Assembly: GCF_028389875.1 (NCBI RefSeq) | Contig: NC_084677.1 | Location: forward strand, 8,040,017 to 8,104,016 | DNA from: Rhea pennata | Taxonomy: Eukaryota > Chordata > Aves > Rheiformes > Rheidae | DNA length: 64,000 nt | Direction: 5' to 3' | Notes under the pieces: model-generated | The model's input: the letters and a program-made list of their open reading frames with translations, nothing else | Database searches by the model: none | What the model was told of the DNA's origin: nothing | Part shown: positions 1-12,500 of the stretch, piece by piece | How positions within the stretch are numbered: position 1 is the first letter of the stretch | How the letters are laid out: each line of letters starts with the position of its first letter | Made by a program: the position numbers and the translations under genes

Positions 1-416
1 TCTTCAATACTAATCTCAAGCCCTATGTATTTACAATGTGTTCCTGCCATCCTGGAAAAGAGGAAAGGGGTGAGGGGAGGAAGCAAATGATACTTCTTCA
101 TTACTTTTCCTTTTTTATATCTGTATTTCTAACACATAGCAAAAATGAAAATGACCAAACTGAGCTGTGGCAAAGATTTGCCAGGAAATCAGTTGCACTG
201 ACTCCTGGATGGTTCTACTACCACCTTTTACAGATTCACTTAAGATCACACTATTTGAATTGCATTTATAGACAAATATTCTTGAATTGTTACAAAGTAA
301 CATATATTTTTGTTTTACAAATAAGAACAAGCACATCAATGTAAAAAAGAATGAAATTCATTCCTCCAAAGTGCAAAGAATGATTTGCAAGGAAGATTGT
401 CAGTAATGATTTGTAC
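1..416. other. TXNDC11 intron 9, partial
   Basis: Starts with the donor GTACAA (minus strand) at 411-416. Short open frames occur on both strands but none has thioredoxin-like residues. I see no exon here. Confidence 0.6.
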
Positions 417-562
417 CTTTTCATTCAAAAACACAATATCATGGAAGGTATTAGTAGTCACTTCAGTGATTATGCGTTGTGCATGAAAATGGACTGAAGA
501 GTCATCAACTAGATGCCTTTTCAAGGGACTGTAGAGAATGCTGAAATTTTTTATGAAGTTCT
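417..562 (-). CDS. TXNDC11: TXNDC11 exon 9 (last in window)
   Basis: 146 bp, acceptor TTTCAG/AGAAC, donor GAAAAG/GTACAA. Encodes [20 protein letters not shown] and the following [18 protein letters not shown] (residues 597-645). In mammals the next residues enter the second thioredoxin domain with a full CXXC; no such exon is present between 1 and 416, so the remainder is off the left edge. Confidence 0.95.
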
Positions 563-3500
563 CTGAAATGAAATGATACATTACAAAGTTATTTAAGTTT
601 CACAACAACAGTTTCCATTTTGGATTTCAGAAGAATTTGAGAGAAAACAAAACAAATTCAAATCTGGTTTCAAATCATAAATTTATTTCTGACCATTTCC
701 TATCAACTTGTAAGTAACCACCACTTCTGTGGAAACAATACGAAATTTCAATTGCCTGCTGCAATCTTCTCTTCACTTGCCTTACTACTTTTTTGCTTCT
801 ATTACTATTCTGTAATTACTGCAATAATAATTCCTTTGCATCCTAATCTAAACACATACCTGCTAAGTCATAAATAGGATCTTCACCCTGTCTTTTACTT
901 TCCACATTGCATTCAAACATATGCTCTTTATCTTGAAGGCTCTAATAAATTCCACACTTATTTACTTATTTGCATTTATTCTTTAAGTACTTTCCTTGTA
1001 ATTTTCTTTTGCTTTAGACCTTCAAAGACAGCACTATTCCCATGACAACATGACTGGCCATCTTTAGTTCATCAGTGACCACATTCCTCTCCATTCAACT
1101 TTCTCTTTAATATTAAAATATTTGACAATATTTGACCAGCAGTAAAAATTTAGAACAAACCCCAAACCCTCATCTACCTTCACCTACACTGCTTTGAGCC
1201 AGAACCACATTCTCTAAATTGATAGAAGATATGGAGTATATCATTCATTTCAATTTACATTCAAAACAGTACTATTCTATGTATTATAAAATAAAAAGAT
1301 CCAACAATCAGGACAAATGAAATAATTAAAAAAACATGCTGAAAACAATTATTTCTTCAAATAAAACTTCTTATCCTAGTGTTCTCAGTCCAAAAACTAG
1401 GCCCAAACAAAATTGGTACCTTTGTACATAGGTACCAGATTATCAAGTTTATCTCTGGAAATGCAAATAGCATACATTTAATTTTATATTCAACATTCAG
1501 CATTTATGAAATTCACACATCAGATCAAATTAAAAGTTTTGTACTTTCTAGATATCTGATTTTGGATATTTATGCTTGACTAAGTATTATGTAACTAAAA
1601 GGTGGGAGCTAGGTAAAAAACATATTAATATTCCTGAATTTTTAGGCAACAGTCTGTAAAGACCAGAATCTGTTAAATATATTACACAAAGATATTTCAT
1701 TTTAAAATTCTAGTAAAATTGTCAAAAGTTAGAGGCTGAAAAAAAGACAAACACACATCCCCCTCACAGTGACTCCCTGACAAAAGATGTGGAAGCAAAA
1801 AGTTTCCAGAAGTTCAGATTATTGGGAAGACAGCATTGCTTTCTGAGAGTTACTCAGCAGAGAAACCCCGTCATGCTCAGGAAATCCTGTGAACTAAAAA
1901 TAGTTTGAGACAGAAAGTACTTGGAGTAAAAAGGGGAAGGAAACACGATATACGTTCACTCTGGCCTTATTTTTTCCTAAGTATCTGCTTATGATCACTG
2001 TTTTTTTTTTTTTTTTGTTTTTTATCTGAAGTATTTTTCTGAGGAGGTGGGACAGAGAGGATACAGAACTGGATGGGAAAGTTGATCAGAACGTGACTAT
2101 TTTTCCTCATGTTTTGCATGCTTTCGTACTTACAGTTTTGAGGGACAATGCAAATATTATTAATGCTCTAATACAGTCATTTTATGAAGGGTATATATTT
2201 TCCATTTACAAACTTACTCTCAGACTTAAATTTTCTTATTTCAAGCATTTCTAGTAGATACCATACCCAAAGTAGATCCAAGAAGTGATTGATTCTGATC
2301 CAGGACATAGTGCACTTCTTCTTTCAGGTCAACAATGGCAGCAAATTCCTTAAGATGAGTAGATCTTGATGCTCCTAATCTCTCTGCGTATATCCAAAAA
2401 AGATTTGAATCCACTAGATAAAGATTCAAGGTTTTGTTGGTCCTGCAGCTCAGACCAGTAATGTTAGCGCCATTATCATTAAGGTCAGAAATAAAACAAT
2501 TCCTATCCTCAATATGAGAAATAGAATTTTGGGCATCATCCTTATCTTTCTTCCCATGGGAAGAAAATGCTACTTTAGGGGTCTGAAAGATGGTCTTCTC
2601 AGAACTAATAAAACTTAAAAAATGCCTATTTACTGTCCTGCAACATGCAGTGTAATAGCTAAAGGGACTATAGAAACTTAAGAAATTGCTGCATTCTATG
2701 GTATTTGATATAACTTGAAAAAAGGTATGCTCCTGGAGGTAGAAAGAGTCCAAAGCCGCTTCTATCTCTAAGAAGTTGCAATGTGGCACATTGACTTTAT
2801 TTGGTTTGACACCAAGTGTCTGGTTAATGCAAAGCTCACAGACATTGTGAGTTCTAGATATTGAATGCCACTGAGGAAGCACCACTGTGTTACAGCACGG
2901 GTACTTTGTTATTGAAAATGTTTCCGACAATTCTGTATGTGTATCTGGTACACGGGAATCAAAAGCTGGTGAATCAGCCTCTCCTAAGTGTTGAAGGACT
3001 GGTTCAGCTGCCTGGCTTTTATTACAGTTGTGGTATTCCAAGGCCACTTTGGTAATCTACAGGGAGGGGGAGAGAAGGAGTAGGAAGAAGAAGAAAATGA
3101 AATAAAAAGATTAATTTTATGTACTTCACGCATAAATGAAATTATTTGTCACAGGCTGAATAATGTAAAAATGTGTGCAGTTTTGGATGGAATTTCAAAA
3201 ACAAAGTTGACTAGTCTTGCGTAAAAAAAATCACAGGGGGCTTGGACTTGATAACAATACATAAGAATTAAATATTCAGAATAACAACAATAACAAAAGC
3301 CACAGAAATATTTTCAGTCCACTACACTGATCTCAAGGTCCTCTCTGCATCGTATATAGCACAGTTCCATAATACTACATTTCAAGGTTAAATTATACTA
3401 CATGCAGCATTAATCAATAAATTCAGGTTCCTGAATTTCACTTGGAGGGGAAAATAAATAAAAACATTCCGGTCTGAAAGTGGAATGGAGGTTCTTCCTG

Positions 3501-6500
3501 GTGTGGATAGTCCCCCACTTCTGTAACAATCACTAACAGTGCTGAAGCACTGTTGTTACTCTCCCAGCCATGGAAATACAGCTGCAATCCTGCAGTATAC
3601 TTTGGATGTAGTAACGTGGGATTTATTGAGAATTGAAAAAACTACCTGCAATTCAATGTAGATGTTTGTGTTGCACTACCATTTCAGTTGTCATAACCAA
3701 GGGAAAACGGACAATGAAAGGCACACGCATGGCCTATAAAAGGGATTACCTTTCAAGGAGATAGGTAAGAAAGGGAAAAGAAAAAAAACCCTTCACCTTC
3801 ATCTATCACAGTAAATATAACCAAAACACAAAGCACAGCGCGCACAGTGCTTACACACGCACATTCTAATAGGGACCATTATTACTGCAGTCAAAGGAAT
3901 ATTGAAGCATCAAGTCTAGGAGGGGGACTGTGTCACACAATCATTCAGATGAGGTCTGCAGTAACAGTTTCTGTTAATCTTTAAGAACTCATTATTAGAT
4001 GGTGCTACAGGTCCTGAAAATGCTTAATTAAATATTTTTTTAAAGTACCTAAAAATAAAAAAATTGACTCACCATACTATACTCTGAAGATTTTGACTAC
4101 ACATGGAGAAACTTGAGACGTTATTATGAATAGAAAAAAAGATTTGCAGTATGAAACTGCATTTCAGTGAACCATTATCAGAAAAAGACATTGGCCTTTG
4201 AGAGCTTTCAACACACAATAAACGCAGCCTCCTCCTCCTGTGCGACTGCCAGGCAGGCAGGCGGTTTCAGAGCTCAGTGGAACTCACACAGGCTGCAATA
4301 AACATCCCTTCCAATGGTAAACAAGTTGCACAATACACCTCTATTAAAGTGAAGATATACAACATCAATTGAGAGATTTTGTATGTCATTTCATGTATAG
4401 ATACAAATAAATGTTCTTTTACTTAGCAGGAAAAAATCTGAAGCCAAACATCATATACGGCACTAACTGCATCTAAATTATGGTATCTGTTACTGGAGTG
4501 ATTAGTCTGTGGCAAGTGTCACTGAATTAAGTTGGTGAAGAATAGGACGGTTTAGTATAAGAATAATTGCAGCTCTTTTCCAGTTTTATCTTTGCCTGCA
4601 AAAGACTTCTTAGAAACAACTGAGAAAGAACAGTAAGTATACAGAGAATTTTATAAAGTTGAATTAACAATAGTTACTGTCTGCCAGTTGTATTAATCCA
4701 TGCAAGAATCTGTTAGAGATATGCAGTAGTATTCCAGTTGTAAAGATGGAAAAATCAGTAGATTATTTTATGAAAGTAGAAAGTCAAATGAATAAGGAAA
4801 TTAAGATAAGAACTCTATAGTTCGAGACATTTTCATACTCTTCATTAGATCATGCTGTTTCAAGCACTACAGGAAGGTTACAGTTTTGTTTGGGAGAAGT
4901 TTTTTGAAGAACAGGCCTCACGTATGATTATTTTCTCAGGTTTGAGAGTCTTTTGACAGACAGAATGAACTTCCCACATTTCTAAACTTCCAGAAATGAG
5001 AGAAGTATAATGACCTGTGCATCAGACCAGAAGACTGTACCACTCTATCAAAAACATTACTTCATTTCTTTCAGCTTTTCTAATATAAATGAACATAATC
5101 TTGTAGCTGGCTAGCTTTTATGGTGTCTGTTTCTAGTTTAATTAGATATGGTACCATAAATGATTTTCATCTTTTCCTCATTGCTTCAGACACTGCAGCA
5201 TTAACTACGTCTCCTGATGGAGCCCACATGTTTTGGGATATAGCTGATGTCAATATAAGCCAGCATTGCCACCAAAACTTAGGCTTGCTTTTTTTCCTTC
5301 ACAGATGATTTTTTCACACCACCCCTACTGCTCTGCTATCACCACTGTGATGTGCATCTGCATGGTATACAGTAAATGAGACAATGGAGTCCAGCTGAAA
5401 AATAAGACAGGGAAAAAAATATTTTTCAACCAAGTTAGTTTCCCTAACTGGTTTATTTCACAGGTGCAAACTCTAGTCTTGGGCAATTCAAAAATAAGAA
5501 TAATGGATGAGAAAGAGAAAATTGGAAGGAGACTTAGGAATATACAGGATATAAGAATACTTTTCAGAGTAATTTGGCTAGATTTCATGTAACAGTGTCT
5601 CATTTCCTAAAGTGGCCATATTTCCTTGTGTAACCACATTCGGGGAGGAATAACAAAGAGAGGAGAACCAGAATGGGGTGGAAAAAATACTTAAGTTTTG
5701 CAATGCTCAAATATATTCTTGCTCCTTCATTTGAGCTTTGGCAGCTGAAACAGAAGTTTAACGAAAGATCTGCTTCTGTCACACAACACTCTCTACTGAA
5801 AGAAGGGAGTTGAAAAAAAGAGCCATATCCTTGCCTTGAATCGCTGTTGACACGTGACAAAGGCATACTGCATGGGGCAAAACCTCCCTTATGCTGATAA
5901 GGGAGTTGTAATAACTTGTCTTGAAAACATGTTTTCAAACAAATGTGAATACTCAGAGCAGTGAAATAAAATGATATATCTGTCATCTTCAATATTTTTG
6001 GACACTGAGACACGCGGCCTCTTGATCGTAACAGGAATGCTACACGCAGCCAGTTTACTAATGCTTATTCCTCTACTTTGTTTGCCTTCTTTAAAACACT
6101 ACGAGGCAGTAGTCTTAACAGCTAGTCCACAGAGATGAGGAAAAAGCTCTCCGTCTAAATGCATGCCGACAGGCGGCAGGTGGTATTTTTCTAGCTCTCC
6201 TCTCTTTAAGCAGTTGGTCAAGAATCTTTGGGACAAACTGAGGCAAGATTTGAGGGACTGCTGCAAAAGAAGAAGAAAGAATTTGAGCAATGAGCCAGAA
6301 ATCTGAATGGGAAGTATTCTCTACCAATTTCAGAAAACAGCTCTGATTAAAAGTGAAGTGATTGTTAGCGTCAGATGTCCAAATATAATTCTAGTACTAC
6401 TAAAATCAACTCTGAATCTCGAATTGGCATTACACTGAATAAGCAGTACTACCTAGTCTTACTTGGCACAGTGAGAAACAGGTATGTCATCCTTACAGGA

Positions 6501-9500
6501 GCAGGTAAGGAAAGGTATAAATATGAAAGAATGTAGATTTAAAATATAATGTATACAGATTTTTTCCCCTCTACACATTATACCAAGAATCAATTCAGGA
6601 TTTATAGGATCATGTTTCTAATAAATATTCTCTCTTTTCAGAGAAAAGAAGTTCCCTTTCTTAACAGAAACATCACATTTATACAATTATGAAATATAAA
6701 ACCTGTGTGCCTCAAATCATTTATCTGTGTCTCGTAACCATTCAGTGCTCTATCTTTTTCTATTAGCTATACATACACTTAGAATCCCAAGCAGGTCTAA
6801 AAAGGTAATTTCCAGTACTTCAAAATATATATGATTCCCTATTCATACCAGAGCACATAATATGAAAATAGATCTTGTAAATAGGTTTGAGCACAAAATT
6901 CACCTCAGTAGTACTGCACCCACCCTGTATATCATACAACACTAGCATAATTAAGCCACAGTTCTCTAAGTTGGAAGTAAAAAAAGAATTATCTCACTTA
7001 CTTCATCTAAAAGAGGGTGAATTTCTGCTAAAGGATTGTAAGGTATAAATATGAGAAGTGCTGGTCCTTTCTTCAACTCATTGTTTAAAAGAAGGCTTTT
7101 TCCACCATGCGGTCTCAGCCAGCTTATGAGCATCTCTCGGTTTTCTAGAGCCCATTTGCAAATGTTCTCAGCCGTATAGTTCATGACGTCATTTGGATAA
7201 ATCTTGAAAGGTGAAAAAGTAATTACTCATCTTAACTTACTTAAACATACTGTTTAGTAATGAATGCAGTAATCACATATAGCATGTTTTGTTAATGTAA
7301 TGCCTAAAGCTCTTTATAATTCAATGACACTACTCAGTGAGCTTCAGGCTTTCCTATATCCTCCTACTTTGGGAAAGGAGGATAAAAACACGCCAATGAA
7401 AAAAGGTAGTTTTTAAACATTCTGTATTCTAGTACTTAACAGCTTTGTGAATACTATGTGGAACACTGTCACTTACTAGATTTTCTCAAGGCCCACTACA
7501 ACAGAGCTTCAATACTCACTATTGTCTCAAAATTACCATATTACATTACATTAACATAGTACTCACAAGAGACGTGTTCACATGTCTGTGCAAATACACA
7601 CTGCCTGAATGCACCAACGAGATCTCCTCTGCAACACGTTTATCTGTGATCACTCCAAAGCGTATTGTTCCAAGGTAATCTGAAAGGACAAATTTCCATT
7701 TTTTAATACAATTACATATACTGCACTTCTTTCCTGAAAGTATCTTATAACTTACTTTTTAAATGGTTATAAGAAACTAAGTGTAACAATATAACCTCCT
7801 CCTGGTACACCTTTAAACCAATACCTGGAACCATGCTGTGCGAACGTGCAGAAACCTTACTGAAATAGCAACTGCCAATACCACTGCTGAATGAAGTGAG
7901 GTATAAGAAGAAAGGGGACGAGAGCAGACAAGGAAAGCAAATGTGTTGTTCTTCTTCACTCAGGTATAGAGAATGCTGAATGTCCAGTTTCTTAACTTGC
8001 TTATTAAATTCAGAATTTAGTATCTCAGATATATCTTGCTACATGTTACAGCATCTCAAAAACCAAGACAAGACATATATAAGAAAAAGGTACTAATATA
8101 TTAAGGGACTGTTCATATTGCATATATTTACAATAAAAATTGGTATTATCTAAATACTTATTTTGATATTTCTATATTTGTAACAATATCCTGCAAGGAT
8201 AGGATGCTTTTCATATTTAGATTGCCAAGAAGTATATGCCCCACACATAAATGGGGAAATTACAAAATAAAACACAGGAGAACAGGCTTTACACTGCACA
8301 CCAAGACACTGACAAAGCAAAAATCAGAAGAATGGTATCAATTTACTTCATTTGCTGATAGTAAGAAATATCCTTAAAATGTGCTAATTTTACGAGTAGA
8401 AAAATTACTTAAATTTATCTCCAGGATTTCTGACCAAAAAAATCCAATCTGTCAGAATAAAATTAACATTTTGAAGATAATGAGGATCATAAACATTTTG
8501 AGTAGGTTTGGGGTTTTTTGGTAGAACTTCATTAAAATAGAAAGCAGCAGCCTTTTTCTGTTTAATACAGAAGTTTTTATAAACAATGTATAGCAGGGCA
8601 CTGTGACATTTGCAACTTATTCAAGAAAATTTATTTCAAAAAACATGAGAAAAATTTGCACACAAATTCCTGGCAGCCATGAGTGTCTGCAAGTACATTC
8701 AGTGAAGTTTAAAATACATGGCTTCTGAAAAGGAAAAGAATATTAAGAATACTGCGTATTATACCACCACACTGTAAAATCAGAATAAAAAGCATAGTAT
8801 GCTAGGCTTTATTTTATTAGTATTTTAGCGTCATGAAACAAAGCTCAGTAATGTACAGAAAAATGACAAAGGATAGCTTCCTGTCTAATAGTATATCATG
8901 GAGAAGACTCTTCTGAACATGGGAGACAACTTCTTAAACTGAAGATGTGTTGCTTAAAGAACAAAGTAATCCAGAAATGCATTTAGCTCTCCAGAGAAAG
9001 ACAATGCTTCTCTAGCATTTTAAGGCAGAGCAAGATCAAATAGCCACTCATGTAATTAGGTACTTAGAAAAGCAGACACAATCTATGTCTGGAGATTACC
9101 ATCAATAGTACCAATGTGTTTGTACACTTATCACACAGAGACACTACTAATCGCCAAGGTGTTGGGGATTAGAATGTAGGCGGCAGAAGAGTGTGAAAAC
9201 TGCAGGGGCTGCTACCTGTCAGCAATTATCACAAAAAAAAAAAAATTACAGTCCACCACAGTGGACTACAAAGCCCAGAAGTTTATCAGATAGAAATATT
9301 TAATAGTGTAGCTAAACACATCGGCAGGTATGTACAAAACCACTCCACCGTAATTAATTGCCAGTCAATTTTTAAAACTGATTTAATGTAAATTTATTTC
9401 AAATAAACATATTTGGAATAAAAACACTAAGCAATCCACCTCAGTTTATTAATCAACCAAATAGGTAGAAAGATACTACTTCCCACTGACAGTTACTCAA

Positions 9501-12500
9501 ATTTAAATGCTTTTTAGGAGTACTTTTGAGCTTTGTATAGAACATTTAGTGCACCATGTTGATATTTTAAAAATTACATATAACAATCCAAAAGAAAAGC
9601 TCTTTAGTAGAAAAAGCTATGAAATAAGTGCAATCATCTTATTCTAAATATTTTATTTGGTGAACATATTCAAAAATACATTAAAATGTTCACCTTTTAG
9701 CCAAGGGGCTTTTACTGAGGCCACTATTATATTTCTTAAACACTCCCATATGTTGTTTAGGAAATTTCACTTGCATTCTATCTAAAGCAAGGAAAAATAT
9801 ATAAAGTGATCCCCAGGGTTCCAGCACTATTGTTCAGTGCTTGTTATGTATAAAAGTCAGGGGGAAAAAAAAAGAATAAAATCAGGCAAAATGTAACAGA
9901 AATAAGTTATTAACATGAAAACTTTTTGTATTTGAGCACAAAAGTTGTTGTATTTTAGATTAATGCAAAACAATAGAAAAAAATCCTTCTCATTAAGCTA
10001 TCTTCTACCAGCTCTTTAACTCCATACAAGAAAGCATTTAAGAATTTCATTGGTGATGCTGAATTCAGTTACTACAGTCCAGACTGACAGTCAAGCTCAT
10101 CTTATTGCCGCTGATTTTAGATGTTGTCCCAGACAAACACACTTGAATTAAACTTAAATAAATGTTAGTTTGATTACACCTATATACAGACTGCAGCTAC
10201 ACTTTTAGGTTACAGAGAAAAGTGTACACTAATGCAACCTCGTATAGAAGCCTGTCATGTATTTCATTTCATAATGGCTGATTACAAAATACGCAATAAA
10301 CCCCTTCTGTAAGCAATCCTCACATTACTTCTTCATTATTGTAATAAAAGATAGCTTCATAATTAGATCAACATTAAGAAACACACTCAGAAGTGATTCA
10401 TTCCATAACTACAAAATATTGCAAAGAACTGAACTCTTTTACATGAATTGTTCACAGATGCCCTCAATTTTGAAAGATGATGCTTTTACCTTTCTTTAAT
10501 GAATGTAATGCTGATGTGAAGAATGTTAGGTAACCAGGAGGCTGAGGTGAAGCATTGAATTCAAAATATCCCAGAACTCCAGGCTGAAAAAATAAGAATT
10601 AGAATTGGCAAGGTTATTTTCAAATATAAATAAATGGAACACTCTAATTGTTTGCCTATAGTAAAACACAGCAGACTAAACATTGTTTTTTGTTGTCTTT
10701 GTTAAAACAAAAGCAGTAATTTTATACTGTAAAAAAAATACAGAAGAGAATGAAAATCTGTTCTAATGTTGTAGTTCACAAAAATATATATAATGAGAGA
10801 GCTTTTATGGCTGCAGAGGCATTAGTTGCAAGCTGCATTGTTCCCACATTAGCTATTACAGTTCTCTAAAAATAGTATTTGTTTTGAAATTATTTTATGA
10901 GTCAGCTGCAGCAGCATCATAAGAATCATAAGCATCATAAAGGCATATTTTGAAATACGGAACACGATTTGTCAGAGTATTTAACAAACTTAATAGTAGC
11001 ATTTTAATTTTTACTGTACTGCACATAATTAGCAACTACAGATGAATTCACACATTTTGTGAGTGAATACTTGAACCTTATCATCCCATCATCAAGCTAT
11101 TAGTCATGGTAAATTCTTCCAGTGTGGGCTGCAGAAGTCAGTGGGAGACCAAATGCGCAAAAATCACACAAGAATCCCATATCCCACCTTCACAGCCACA
11201 AAGATTTTCTAGAAGTGGCCAAATAGGCAATTCAAAATTTCAAAGACCCTTCATAGGCCTATTTCCTCTGCCAGATACGAAGCCTGAGTCAGGAATAGAA
11301 TCTGGGAGAAGCTGACTTGGAACAAACAGAAGCACAATCTAAACCCTCTCTTATTCCAAAATTGAAATTCAGATTTAATCTTAAATTTTGCAAAATACAA
11401 TCCACTAGAAATTATTTGCTCTCACCACTCATACCCGTATACTAGACTTTCAGGCCATACGCAGCAGCGGAATTTGGCTGTCGCGTGCTCTCTGGCCCAC
11501 AGCTGCAGCAGCGCGGACATGCAGAGTGCGATGCACAGAGCAAGAGCCCCCTCAGGACTGCTGCGCAGCGCCGGATTCCAGGCTCACTCCTCACCCGTTT
11601 ACGTGGCAAATGTGTCCCACAAAAATGTTCACATTTGGTTATTTCAGAAGCTGCTTTAATTTTTGTTGAGTTTTACTTACTAAAAAATAAGTTTATTTTT
11701 TAAACATGAATATATATTTTGCCTCTTACAACTACTAGTTTTCTTTGACTTTTACCTTACACGATATGCTCCCAAAATGTTCACCAATAAAAATATTCCC
11801 CATCTCAACTAATAATCTGCCCTTTCAGGTAGGAATTATCTTTTATTAAAGAATACTGAATGCAAGATTCTTGTTTGTAAAGATTCTTTAAAAGGCACTG
11901 CAAGAAAAATATTAATGATAAGAACAAAGTACAAGCTGCTAGTTAAACTTCTGCAATAACTGTTCGGCAGGAAATAAGAATATAAAGAAATTAGAAGCAG
12001 AAAACAGCAAAGTAACAGCAATCATTCTTCTTCCTTAAAGAGTAAAAAAAATGTCAGCAAAACCGTATGGTTCAAAGTGTAAGTTTGCTTCACATAGTTA
12101 TTGTACTCAAACCATATGGCACGAACTACTGAACAAAAGAAGAGTCAATAGCAATAGTATAATGTGAGAAGCAGCTAAAGGTCAGATATGTATGTTCCGA
12201 TTCTGACCACCCATTCCATTACATGCTTTTTGCAGCTTGAGATTAAGAATAAAGTGTAGTGGCAGGATCTATACTAATTCTGTATGTCCATTCTGTAATC
12301 TGTCTAACCAGCTTCCTTTAAATGCTCATCCCAAAACCATTAAAACTTCTTCCTTTTACAGGCTACAATTATACACATGAAGAAGTGTCTAAGATGCTGT
12401 ATTTCTTCCCATGCATATTTTCCTGCTCTTCTGTTCGTCAAAGAGATTCACTTGTTAACATCAACTACACTGGTTTTAACAAAACTGAATGCCAACTCAA

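Noticed and set aside
5600-6013. 137-codon minus-strand open frame in TXNDC11 intron 7
   Set aside because: Same strand as the gene but no in-phase splice acceptor joins it to exon 7, and no family resemblance is seen.
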